The translations under genes and the position numbers were made by a program. From Candidatus Nomurabacteria bacterium CG_4_10_14_0_2_um_filter_30_12 (GTDB lineage Bacteria > Patescibacteriota > Minisyncoccia > Phycocordibacterales > UBA9973): a stretch of 10,188 nt of DNA. This document shows, piece after piece, positions 1-6,450 of this stretch. Where the stretch lies: contig PFOY01000026.1 in the NCBI GenBank assembly GCA_002792755.1, positions 1-10,188 on the forward strand, written 5' to 3'. Every line of letters starts with the position of its first letter. Within the stretch, counting starts at the first letter, position 1. The notes below the pieces were generated by a model. It had not been told where the DNA came from and did not search any database. It was given only the letters and a program-made list of their open reading frames with translations.

Positions 1-1048
1 CTTCAGGCTCCCCTATGCCAAGCAAGTGACGAGGTTTTTCTTCTGGTAAAATTTCATTCACCCATTTCACAACAGAAGACATATCTTCTTTTGCAAAAGA
101 ACCACCGATACCAAAACCATCAAAATACTTACCATCCACATTTGTCTCTGCAATAATTTTTGCAGATTTTTTTCGTAAAGATTCTTCTCTACCACCTTGC
201 ACGATACCGAATAAGGCTGGAGAAAAAACAGAAGAATATTCTTTAGAGGGTGTCTCGCAGGCTGACGAGCCGAGAGGCAGCGCTGAGCGAGCACGCTCAG
301 ACAGCGACCATATAAAGAATGATTCTTCTGTTTTTTCTCCTGCGCTAGAAAGTAGAAATTTCGCATTTTTTAATTTTTCATGTTCTGCGAGACTTCTCTC
401 TGCCCAACGATGTGTACGTTCTAATGCTTCTTCTTGATACTTTAAATCTTCCACAGGACTAGTGCACTCATCAAAAGCAAAAATTATGTCCGCACCTAAA
501 TTATGTTGAATTTGTATAGATTTTTCAGGAGTAATATAGTGAATACTTCCATCTAAATGAGATTTAAAAGAGACACCATCTTGTCCTATTTTAGCAAGTC
601 TTGGTGCATCACTATCATCAAATCTTTCTGGTATTAATAATGAAGGGTCAGTAATTTTAGTAATTTTTGAGATATCTTTTCCATAAGCAGCTCCTAAAGA
701 AAAAACTTGAAACCCTCCAGAATCTGTCATTGTCGGCCCAAACCAATTCATAAATTTACCAATACCTCCTCCATCTCTTACTATCTCATCCCCTGGCTGT
801 AAATATAAATGATAAGTATTTCCTAAAACAACTTGAGTACCAGCATCACGTACCTGCTCTGGATTAAGAGATTTTACAGTTGCTTTTGTTCCCACCGCAA
901 CAAAAGACGGAGTTTTAATAATTCCGTGGGCTGTGATTAAAATTCCAGCACGTCCTAAGGTATTTCTTGTCCCGTTAGAAGTAGAAGCTCCTTGTGAGCC
1001 TTCGTGACTTCTGTCGGGATTTAATTTTTTCTCAATTTTAAATTCCAT
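1..1048 (-). CDS. tgt: Queuine/preQ1 tRNA-guanine transglycosylase, 3' end cut by window edge
   Basis: Exchanges the guanine at the wobble position of GUN-anticodon tRNAs for a queuosine precursor, in the cytoplasm. The minus frame is open from ATG 1046-1048 to the left edge (349 codons). Family landmarks seen: TPSFVAVGTKATVKSL near the N-terminus, TDSGGFQVFSLG with Asp109 (the family's active-site Asp), LFGIVQGG at about 279-286, FDGFGIGGS, and HLLGIGEPE at the edge. The nucleophile Asp region and the C-terminal zinc site would lie beyond the window. Two stretches do not fit the family: residues 11-26, between MEFKIEKKLN and the GRAG region, and residues 237-277, just before ALFGIVQGG. Both are encoded by palindromic DNA inserted in frame (separate entries), with no stop or frameshift. 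It lies 57 bases after mreC and has no SD motif. The family call is secure; whether the inserts leave the enzyme active is unknown. Confidence 0.93.
   Translation of the reverse strand, partial: MEFKIEKKLNPDRSHEGSQGASTSNGTRNTLGRAGILITAHGIIKTPSFVAVGTKATVKSLNPEQVRDAGTQVVLGNTYHLYLQPGDEIVRDGGGIGKFMNWFGPTMTDSGGFQVFSLGAAYGKDISKITKITDPSLLIPERFDDSDAPRLAKIGQDGVSFKSHLDGSIHYITPEKSIQIQHNLGADIIFAFDECTSPVEDLKYQEEALERTHRWAERSLAEHEKLKNAKFLLSSAGEKTEESFFIWSLSERARSALPLGSSACETPSKEYSSVFSPALFGIVQGGREESLRKKSAKIIAETNVDGKYFDGFGIGGSFAKEDMSSVVKWVNEILPEEKPRHLLGIGEPE
219..340. repeat. Long palindromic element inserted in frame in tgt
   Basis: The outer arms are 219-245 and 313-340. One is the reverse complement of the other at 27 of 28 positions, the only difference being one extra base. 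Both contain GGAGAAAAAACAGAAGAAT. The centre is GC-rich, unlike its surroundings, and holds two smaller hairpins: TCTC/GAGA plus GGCT/AGCC at 253-275, and the perfect 7-base stem CTGAGCG (283-289)/CGCTCAG (294-300) with loop AGCA. Read in the tgt frame it gives about 41 residues that the family normally lacks. It has no transposase and resembles a MITE or a Rickettsia-type palindromic element in behaviour; I do not recognise the family. Confidence 0.85.
970..1019. repeat. Palindromic element in frame at the Tgt N-terminus
   Basis: The outer arms 971-982 and 1007-1018 match as an inverted repeat at 10 of 12 positions, and one more pair (970/1019) extends it. The inner stem is GAAGCTC (984-990) against GAGCCTTC (996-1003) with a one-base bulge and loop CTTGT. 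It encodes 16 extra residues (PDRSHEGSQGASTSNG, Tgt residues 11-26) between the first beta strand and the GRAG segment. The core TCCCGTTAGAA (970-980) recurs at 5828-5838, in the element after tsf. Confidence 0.75.
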
Positions 1049-1068
1049 AATTATAAATTTCTTAACCT

Positions 1069-1099
1069 ATCATATATGCTAGACTAAGCTTTTTGTAAA
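1069..1099 (-). promoter_or_regulatory. Possible tgt promoter
   Basis: On the minus strand TTTACA (1094-1099) is followed, after a long 19-base spacer, by TATGAT (1069-1074). The predicted start near 1062 would leave a leader of about 14 bases before the tgt ATG at 1048. The spacer is longer than ideal and the region is AT-rich, so a chance match is possible, and tgt may simply be read through from mreC. Confidence 0.3.
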
Positions 1100-1105
1100 A
1101 TTATA

Positions 1106-1897
1106 TTATTTCTCCACTTCCACAAATTTTATTCCTTGGATGTTTACAGGACTTGTAAGTAATGCTTTCTGATAAGAGTCACGTGGATCAGAAATAATAA
1201 TCTCCACAATTCCTAATACATAAGGTGTGATACCAGGCAAAACTACTTCCGTACCCTTTTCTAAAATAAAATCTCTAGGTAATATCATTTCAAAATTTCC
1301 ACCACCACGACCGACTACTTGCATAAACACATCACCACCCACCATCACAACTTCTGTCTTTTCACCTGAAATTGAAAATAAATTAACTTTCGAAGAATTA
1401 GCATAAACTTCTGAAACATAACCAATAGGAATAAATCCCCTCGCAAAGACTTTTTTACCAGACACTATTCCGTCTTTTAATCCGACATCAATCACTAAAG
1501 TATCATATAGTGATTGATTCGGCTTAGATAAAATTCCTGCTAAAATCATATTAGTTTTCTCTTGTTTGCGTTCCAATATTTCTTTAATTTTTAAATTCTC
1601 ATCTAAAATAGAATTGTAATTAGAAATTCTTGTTTCTTGTTCATTTAATTTAAATCTCAAATTTTCATTTTCTAAAAGTAAAGATTTTTTAGAATAAAAA
1701 TAAGAACCAGCACTGGATATATTTTCACCAATATTATTTCCTAAAACTAAAACAGGACGAAAAATAAAATGAGAAAAATAAGAAAGCCCATTAAAAACAG
1801 GGCTTCTAAAATAAATCAAAATACATAAAATTATAAAAGAAATTATATATTTAACTAACTTATCTCTTTTTATTCTTTTATCTAGGAGGTAACTCAT
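1106..1897 (-). CDS. mreC: Rod-shape-determining protein MreC
   Basis: Membrane-anchored scaffold of the elongasome that links MreB filaments to cell-wall synthesis outside the membrane. From ATG 1895-1897 the product is 263 residues: a short basic cytoplasmic tail, one membrane segment at about 16-31, an alpha-helical, coiled-coil-like stretch at about 68-110 (LLLENENLRFKLNEQE), then the beta-rich MreC domain with the family-typical LVIDVGLKDGIVSGKKVF and GYVSEVY segments. A TTG at 1909 would add four residues, but the ATG is preferred, with a weak GGGA six bases upstream. The start overlaps the 3' end of mreB by 20 bases, implying coupled translation. The next gene is tgt, so mreD does not follow here as it does in many bacteria. 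Confidence 0.93.
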   Translation of the reverse strand: MSYLLDKRIKRDKLVKYIISFIILCILIYFRSPVFNGLSYFSHFIFRPVLVLGNNIGENISSAGSYFYSKKSLLLENENLRFKLNEQETRISNYNSILDENLKIKEILERKQEKTNMILAGILSKPNQSLYDTLVIDVGLKDGIVSGKKVFARGFIPIGYVSEVYANSSKVNLFSISGEKTEVVMVGGDVFMQVVGRGGGNFEMILPRDFILEKGTEVVLPGITPYVLGIVEIIISDPRDSYQKALLTSPVNIQGIKFVEVEK

Positions 1898-2924
1898 CTT
1901 GATTCCCAATTAAAACTTCTTCATAAAATGGAATATTATCTAAAATAATACCAGTACCACGTGCGACAGCTGTAAGTGGATCATCTATCACATAAACAGG
2001 TATTTTAAGAACATTCTGTAAAAGTTCTCCAAGTCCTCCCAATAATGCACCACCACCAGTAAGTGTGATACCTCTATGCATCACATCAGATAATATTTCA
2101 GGAGGTGTCGTTTCAAGTACATCTTTCACACCTTCAATGAGTTCTTTTATTGATAATGAAAATGCTTCACGAACATCAGAATCAGTCACTACCACTTCAC
2201 GTGGTAAACCAGTCAATAGATCACGTCCACGTACCTCTGTCTCCATATATTCTCCTGGAAGAACAGAACCAATAACAATCTTTACCATTTCTGCTGTAGT
2301 TTCACCTATTAAAATCTTAAATTCATCACGCATATATGTGATAATATCGTTATTAAATCTATCACCTGCAACCTTCAAATTTTTTGATTTAACAATTCCT
2401 CCTAAAGATATGACAGCAATATCTGTAGTTCCTCCACCAATATCTATAATCATAGAACCCACAGGATCTTTAATGGGAAGTTTTATTCCAATAGCAGCAG
2501 CCATAGGTTCTTCAACTAAGAATACCTCTCTCGCTCCAGCTGAACGAGTAGCATCATATACTGCACGAGTCTCAACATTTGTAGTACCAGAAGGAACACC
2601 AACGATGACTCTAGGTCTTGCAAATTTTTTAGATATTTTATCTGCCTTATTTATTAAATATGAAAGCATTTCTTCTGTCACTTCAAAATCAGAAATAACA
2701 CCATCTACAAGAGGACGAACTGCTTTGATATGTCCAGGTGTCCTTCCCAACATATCTTTTGCTTTCTCTCCAACAGCAAGAATTTGATTTGTTTTTACAT
2801 TTACTGCAACGACAGAAGGTTCATTGATTACAATACCATGACCTTTTAAATAGACTAGTGTATTTGATGTACCTAAGTCTATTCCAATGTCATTTGATAT
2901 TAATTTATAAATTTTTTCAAACAT
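1878..2924 (-). CDS. mreB: Rod-shape-determining actin homologue MreB
   Basis: Actin-fold ATPase that polymerises under the membrane and positions the lateral wall-synthesis machinery. The 348-residue length is normal for the family. Nucleotide-binding motifs are present in order: phosphate 1 DLGTSNT at 16-22, the connect region GVPSGTTNVETRAV near 109-122, EEPMAAAIG at 138-146, phosphate 2 DIGGGTTD at 161-168, and the adenosine motif GITLTGGGALLGGL from 285. The ATG at 2922-2924 is followed directly by the conserved N-terminus. It starts 15 bases after proS, without an SD motif, and its last 20 bases overlap mreC, so proS-mreB-mreC are probably co-transcribed. Confidence 0.97.
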   Translation of the reverse strand: MFEKIYKLISNDIGIDLGTSNTLVYLKGHGIVINEPSVVAVNVKTNQILAVGEKAKDMLGRTPGHIKAVRPLVDGVISDFEVTEEMLSYLINKADKISKKFARPRVIVGVPSGTTNVETRAVYDATRSAGAREVFLVEEPMAAAIGIKLPIKDPVGSMIIDIGGGTTDIAVISLGGIVKSKNLKVAGDRFNNDIITYMRDEFKILIGETTAEMVKIVIGSVLPGEYMETEVRGRDLLTGLPREVVVTDSDVREAFSLSIKELIEGVKDVLETTPPEILSDVMHRGITLTGGGALLGGLGELLQNVLKIPVYVIDDPLTAVARGTGIILDNIPFYEEVLIGNQDELPPR

Positions 2925-2939
2925 AAATAAACACAGGCA

Positions 2940-4199
2940 CTAGGCACTATGCTTTAGCAAAACTAATAATTCTTCTAAAGAAACAACTTTACCTTTTTCT
3001 TCATTCCTTTTTTTTACCTCTACCCCATTATCTTTCATACTTCTAGAAGAAACAACAAATCTATAAGGTATACCTAATAAATCCGCATCCGCAAATTTTT
3101 CTCCAGGAGATAAACCTACTCTATCATCAAAAAGTACTTCAATATTATTTTTTGTCAAAGTTTCATAAACATGATCTGCTTCTTTTTTTACATCTTCATC
3201 ATCTCCCAATAAAAGAAGATGTACCTTAAATGGAGCAATACTTTCGGGCCAAATTATACCTTTATCATCCGCTAAAGCTTCTACAACAGTACCCATAAGA
3301 CGTCCTAATCCAATACCATAACTACCCATTATTACTAAGTTTTCTTGGCTTTTTTCATCTTTATATTTCAAGTCAAAAGGTTCTGAAAATCTAGTTCCAA
3401 GGGAAAAGATATTGCCTACTTCAACTGCTCTTTTTTCAACCAATTTTTCTTTTATTAGACCAAGTCCTTTTATAGTTTCATCATTATAAACTTCTTTATT
3501 TATTGCAATACCAGAATCTTCATCTAAATAAATAGTGTCTTCTCCAACTGAAATCACTGTTTGAAATTCATGAGAATACTTTGAAAAACTTCCACCAGAA
3601 GCAAAAGTCATATAAGTCAAATGTCCAATTCCAGATCTTTTAAATATATTCTGATAAGCTACTTTCATTTTCTCATAAAATTCATTATGTTCTTCTTCAT
3701 TTCTGGAAAAAGAATAAAGGGCTTTCCAGTAAAATTCTCTACCCCTCATTATTCCTGATTTACTTCTAACTTCATTTCTAAAAATATTTTTAAAATCATA
3801 AGGATAAATTGGTAAATCTTTATAAGAAGAAACATATTGTTTCAAAATATTTGAATAAGCTTCTTCATTAGTAAATGACAAACCAACCTCTCCACCATTT
3901 TTTAATTTTGTTTTAAACCAAGCATCAACAATATCATCATCCCATCTGTTTGATTTTTCCCAAACTTCTTTACTTTGAAATACAGCTGTTCTCATCTCTA
4001 TTCCTCCAACCATATTCATTTCTTCTCTTATTATATTTTCTATCTTATTTAAAACACGAAGACCTAAAGGTAAGTATGAATATACACCTGCCATCTCTTT
4101 GTGAATAAAACCTGCCCTAATAAGAAGCTCAGCATTTTTAGATATTTCATCTGTGGGAGCCTCTTTTTTAGTTTTTGTAAAAAGTTTAGATTGTCTCAT
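2940..4199 (-). CDS. proS: Prolyl-tRNA synthetase, short form without the editing insertion
   Basis: Charges tRNA-Pro with proline. At 419 residues it is much shorter than the usual bacterial ProS of about 570. Class II motifs are intact: motif 1 around SYLPLGLRVLNKIENIIREE (41-60), TNEE at 110-113, motif 2 FRNE at 140-143 continuing to the GREFYWKALYSF segment, and motif 3 GSYGIGLGR at 292-300. The C-terminal anticodon-binding domain starts near 322 (FKVHLLLLGDD) and includes DDRVGLSPGEKFADADLLG. Between motifs 2 and 3 only a short linker remains, so the YbaK-like INS domain that deacylates Ala-tRNA-Pro is missing. Such short forms are also known from alphaproteobacteria and mitochondria. 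The ATG at 4197-4199 coincides with the predicted transcription start. It heads the proS-mreB-mreC block and is divergent from rpsB. Confidence 0.95.
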   Translation of the reverse strand: MRQSKLFTKTKKEAPTDEISKNAELLIRAGFIHKEMAGVYSYLPLGLRVLNKIENIIREEMNMVGGIEMRTAVFQSKEVWEKSNRWDDDIVDAWFKTKLKNGGEVGLSFTNEEAYSNILKQYVSSYKDLPIYPYDFKNIFRNEVRSKSGIMRGREFYWKALYSFSRNEEEHNEFYEKMKVAYQNIFKRSGIGHLTYMTFASGGSFSKYSHEFQTVISVGEDTIYLDEDSGIAINKEVYNDETIKGLGLIKEKLVEKRAVEVGNIFSLGTRFSEPFDLKYKDEKSQENLVIMGSYGIGLGRLMGTVVEALADDKGIIWPESIAPFKVHLLLLGDDEDVKKEADHVYETLTKNNIEVLFDDRVGLSPGEKFADADLLGIPYRFVVSSRSMKDNGVEVKKRNEEKGKVVSLEELLVLLKHSA

Positions 4200-4205
4200 T
4201 ACCTC

Positions 4206-4234
4206 ATATTACCCGAAAAAGATCTTTTTTGCAA
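4206..4234 (-). promoter_or_regulatory. proS promoter, predicted leaderless
   Basis: On the minus strand the -35 box is TTGCAA (4229-4234), the spacer exactly 17 bases, and the -10 box TAATAT (4206-4211). Counting from the -10, +1 falls on position 4199, the A of the proS ATG. GAGG lies only two bases before the ATG, too close for a working SD. Both boxes fit the sigma-70 pattern well. Confidence 0.6.
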
Positions 4235-4247
4235 AATTATATATTGG

Positions 4248-4276
4248 TTGCAAAGTTGTAAATCTTCTGCTAGAAT
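4248..4276 (+). promoter_or_regulatory. rpsB-tsf promoter with extended -10, predicted leaderless
   Basis: TTGCAA (4248-4253), a 17-base spacer and TAGAAT (4271-4276) preceded by TGC, which makes an extended -10. The predicted start is at 4283-4284, on or one base before the rpsB ATG (4284-4286). It stands back to back with the proS promoter; the two -35 boxes are the same self-complementary hexamer, 13 bases apart. Confidence 0.65.
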
Positions 4277-4283
4277 AAGCCTT

Positions 4284-5030
4284 ATGCAAACTACGAATTT
4301 GAAATCACAAAAAAAAGATAATAATATAAGTAATATAGTAAGCATAGAAAAAATGTTTGAAGCAGGAGCACATTATGGCTACAGTAAATCAAGAAGACAC
4401 CCTTCTGTCTCTTCATATATATATGCCACAAAAAATAATGGAGACATAATAGACCTTGAAAAGACAAGCGTTATGTTAGAAAAGGCACTAGAATTCGTTA
4501 AAAATCTAGGTGAACAAAATAAAACCATTCTTTTTGTTGGTTCAAAACCTGAAGCTAAAGATATAATAAAAAATGCAGCACTTTCTTTAAATATGCCTTA
4601 TATAGATGTACGTTGGATAGGAGGCACATTAAGTAATTTTACAGAAATAAAAAAAAGAATTGCTGAACTTGAAAAATATAATAAAGAAAATGTAGAAGGT
4701 GGATTAGAAAAATATACAAAAAAAGAACGAGTAGTAATGGCTAAAAAGATGGAAAAGCTTACAAAATTCTACGGAGGTTTAATTGGTCTTAAAAAAACAC
4801 CCGATGCTTTATTTGTAATTGATTCAAAAGCAGAACATATTGCTGCTACAGAAGCTCGTAAATCAAATGTGCCAGTCATTACATTATCAAATTCTGATTC
4901 AAACATAAAAGGCATTGATTACCCTATCGTAGCCAATGACTCTGGAATACCTTCAATAAAACTTTTTACTACATCTATAATTAATACTTACAATGAAGGC
5001 CTAAAATCTTTAGTTGTAAAAGAAAAATAA
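4284..5030 (+). CDS. rpsB: 30S ribosomal protein S2
   Basis: Component of the small ribosomal subunit, placed on the back of the 30S near the anti-SD region. The product is 248 residues from ATG 4284. S2 landmarks seen: MFEAGAHYGYSKSRRHPSVSSYIY near the start, IDLEKT, ILFVGSKPEAKDIIKNAA, DVRWIGGTLSNF, GGLIGLKKTPDALFVID and the IPSIKLFTTSIINTYNEG tail. The frame stays open upstream to 4101, but that part covers the proS promoter and the proS 5' end, so the ATG at 4284 is chosen. It leaves a polar tail of about 22 residues before the conserved part, common in this lineage as far as I recall. No SD is visible. tsf follows after 5 bases in the classic rpsB-tsf operon. Confidence 0.95.
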   Translation: MQTTNLKSQKKDNNISNIVSIEKMFEAGAHYGYSKSRRHPSVSSYIYATKNNGDIIDLEKTSVMLEKALEFVKNLGEQNKTILFVGSKPEAKDIIKNAALSLNMPYIDVRWIGGTLSNFTEIKKRIAELEKYNKENVEGGLEKYTKKERVVMAKKMEKLTKFYGGLIGLKKTPDALFVIDSKAEHIAATEARKSNVPVITLSNSDSNIKGIDYPIVANDSGIPSIKLFTTSIINTYNEGLKSLVVKEK

Positions 5031-5035
5031 ATAAT

Positions 5036-5818
5036 ATGTCAAAAAATATAGCACTTTCTTTAATAAAGGAACTTAGAGATGCGACTGGTATTTCTGTAAT
5101 GCAATGTAAAAATGCGTTAGAAGAAGCCGAAGGAGACATGAAAAAAGCTCTAGCTATTTTAAAAAAGACGAGTTCTGATATCGCATTAAAAAAAGCAGGA
5201 CGTGATGCAAAAGACGGAAGAGTCTTTATAAAAGAAGATACTAATAGATCTTTATTAATTGCTTTACATTGTGAAACTGATTTCGTATCAAAGAATGAAG
5301 ACTTCATAAATCTACTATCAAACCTAACAAATAAAGCTTTCAAAGAAGATATTGAAAAAATGAAAGAAGGTGCAAAAGACATGATTGATCCTATCATTCA
5401 AAAAACTGGAGAAAAAATAGAACTAGGTGATGTATATGAAATAAAAGGAAATGTATTAGGAAATTATGTACATAACAATAAAGTTGGTGTCGTCGTATCA
5501 CTTTCAGGTGGAAATAAAGAATTAGCACGTGATATCGCTATGCACATCACAGCAATGAAACCAGAGTATATATCTAAAGATGAAATAACCGAAGATGTAA
5601 AAAATACAATCACAGAAATCTTCAAAAAAGAAGTTGCAGAGATAAATAAGCCAGAAGATATAAAAAAGAAAATGTTAGAAGGTAAAATAAATACTTATTT
5701 TAAAGAAAAAACATTACTTAATCAAATATTTATAAAAAATGGAGATGAAACGATAGAACAGCTCTTAGATAAAAATAAAGCAACTATAAAAGAAATTAAA
5801 CGTTATTCAATATACTAA
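5036..5818 (+). CDS. tsf: Elongation factor Ts
   Basis: Nucleotide exchange factor that recycles EF-Tu from GDP to GTP form. At 260 residues it is slightly shorter than the E. coli protein. The N-terminal UBA-like domain (about 6-45) carries IKELRDATGISVMQCKNALEE, and the EF-Tu-contacting signature CETDFVSKNEDF is at 79-90. The core continues through NYVHNNKVGVVVSLSGG and AMHITAMKPEYIS, and a C-terminal module ends in LLNQIFIKNGDETIEQLL. The ATG at 5036 lies 5 bases after rpsB with no SD, so translation is probably coupled to S2. A palindromic element begins 9 bases after the stop codon. Confidence 0.96.
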   Translation: MSKNIALSLIKELRDATGISVMQCKNALEEAEGDMKKALAILKKTSSDIALKKAGRDAKDGRVFIKEDTNRSLLIALHCETDFVSKNEDFINLLSNLTNKAFKEDIEKMKEGAKDMIDPIIQKTGEKIELGDVYEIKGNVLGNYVHNNKVGVVVSLSGGNKELARDIAMHITAMKPEYISKDEITEDVKNTITEIFKKEVAEINKPEDIKKKMLEGKINTYFKEKTLLNQIFIKNGDETIEQLLDKNKATIKEIKRYSIY

Positions 5819-5826
5819 TATCATGT

Positions 5827-5912
5827 ATCCCGTTAGAAATCATATGGTTAAAAATATTATAAAAAATAATTTAAATACGAAAATGCAAAGCATTTTCTAT
5901 TTCTAACGGGAT
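5827..5912. repeat. Intergenic palindromic element after tsf
   Basis: A perfect 14-base inverted repeat, ATCCCGTTAGAAAT (5827-5840) and its complement (5899-5912), bounds an 86-base segment. Inside, next to the right arm, is a second perfect hairpin: GAAAATGC (5879-5886), loop AAA, GCATTTTC (5890-5897). There is no T-tract, so it is not a typical intrinsic terminator. The right arm ends inside the ATG (5911-5913) of the next gene. The arm core TCCCGTTAGAA is shared with the element at 970-1019 in tgt. Confidence 0.8.
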
Positions 5913-6324
5913 GTATTTACCTTTTATTTTTTTCTTTCTTTCACTCTCAGGTATTATCGTTATGATAGGACGTGAATTAATTCTTATAAAAAATGGCCAA
6001 GCAATAGCAGTAGAACACTCTCATCCGTTTGTAGCAGATATACAAAAAATAAAACATCTAATATTTAAAAATAGTAAAAAATTTGGTTATGCTATACTTT
6101 TTGTGACACTTAAATTTTTTATTAAATCTTCAAACTTTATAAAGACAAAAAGTATAATACTTATAGAAAAAATAAAAAATAAAATTAAAAAGAAAAATAA
6201 TATCCTAAACAATGAAACAATAGAAAAAAAAGAAGTATCAGGATATCTAAAAGTAATTTCAGAATACAGACAAAAGATAAAAAAAATTAAACATATAATA
6301 AAAGAAGAAGAAGGAATAGAATAA
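5911..6324 (+). CDS. Small single-span membrane protein of unknown function
   Basis: A 137-residue product I do not recognise. It begins with a hydrophobic segment at about 2-19 (LPFIFFFLSLSGIIVMIG), followed by REL and a mixed region with IAVEHSHPFVADIQKIKH, a second weakly hydrophobic stretch near 58-71, and a very lysine/isoleucine-rich, probably helical C-terminus (95-137). The likely topology is an N-terminal anchor with a basic cytoplasmic tail. The frame is open upstream only to 5875, just after an in-frame TAA at 5872-5874, with no start codon except ATG 5911, which lies in the right arm of the palindromic element. No SD is visible. A later ATG at 5962 would remove most of the anchor. 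It follows tsf by 92 bases and precedes tRNA-Thr. The AT-rich, lysine-heavy composition makes similarity calls unreliable. Confidence 0.7.
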   Translation: MYLPFIFFFLSLSGIIVMIGRELILIKNGQAIAVEHSHPFVADIQKIKHLIFKNSKKFGYAILFVTLKFFIKSSNFIKTKSIILIEKIKNKIKKKNNILNNETIEKKEVSGYLKVISEYRQKIKKIKHIIKEEEGIE

Positions 6325-6325
6325 A

Positions 6326-6354
6326 TTGATAAAATAAAATAAATTTAATAGTAT
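6326..6354 (+). promoter_or_regulatory. Probable tRNA-Thr promoter
   Basis: TTGATA (6326-6331), a 17-base spacer and TAGTAT (6349-6354) give a predicted start near 6361, about 14 bases before the mature tRNA. The -35 box starts two bases after the stop codon of the preceding gene. The surroundings are very AT-rich, which raises the chance of a random match. Confidence 0.45.
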
Positions 6355-6374
6355 ATTCAAGTAAATAAAAATAT

Positions 6375-6447
6375 GCCGGCATAGCTCAGTTGGTAGAGCG
6401 CCACTTTTGTAAAGTGGATGTCCGGGGTTCAAATCCTCGTGCCGGCT
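6375..6447 (+). tRNA. tRNA-Thr, anticodon UGU
   Basis: A complete cloverleaf is visible. The acceptor stem GCCGGCA (6375-6381) pairs with TGCCGGC (6440-6446), with discriminator U at 6447. The D arm contains GCTCAGTTGGTAGAGC. The anticodon stem CCACT (6401-6405)/AGTGG (6413-6417) encloses the loop TTTGTAA, so the anticodon is TGT at 6408-6410, reading ACA. The T arm is CGGGG-TTCAAAT-CCTCG with one G-U pair. The 3' CCA is not encoded and must be added by a nucleotidyltransferase. The convergent gene on the other strand ends 3 bases downstream. Confidence 0.97.
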
Positions 6448-6450
6448 CAG

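Noticed and set aside
67..366. 99-codon minus-strand open frame overlapping tgt
   Set aside because: It is a shifted frame of the real tgt frame; its length comes from the GC-rich palindromic insert, which is free of stops in several frames.
1884..1890. Perfect AGGAGGT on the plus strand
   Set aside because: It looks like an ideal SD, but no plus-strand gene follows; it is the antisense of LPPR codons at the end of mreB.
2065..2787. 240-codon plus-strand open frame opposite mreB
   Set aside because: Antisense shadow of a well-conserved MreB; the product is Ser/Thr/Ile-rich with no recognisable domain.
2935..2948. Tandem heptamer AGGCACT-AGGCACT over the proS stop codon
   Set aside because: Only two copies, in a short spacer; too little to call a repeat feature, though it might be a remnant of a tandem array.
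4101..4283. Upstream extension of rpsB to an ATG at 4101
   Set aside because: It would run through the proS 5' end and both promoters; the sequence is unlike S2, while ATG 4284 fits the promoter and the family.
4981..5397. 138-codon minus-strand open frame across the rpsB/tsf junction
   Set aside because: Antisense shadow of two conserved genes, with a Ser/Phe-rich low-complexity product.
5827..5912. Intrinsic terminator for rpsB-tsf
   Set aside because: The stems are strong, but the outer arms are 58 bases apart and no T-run follows on the plus strand; an inserted palindromic element explains it better.
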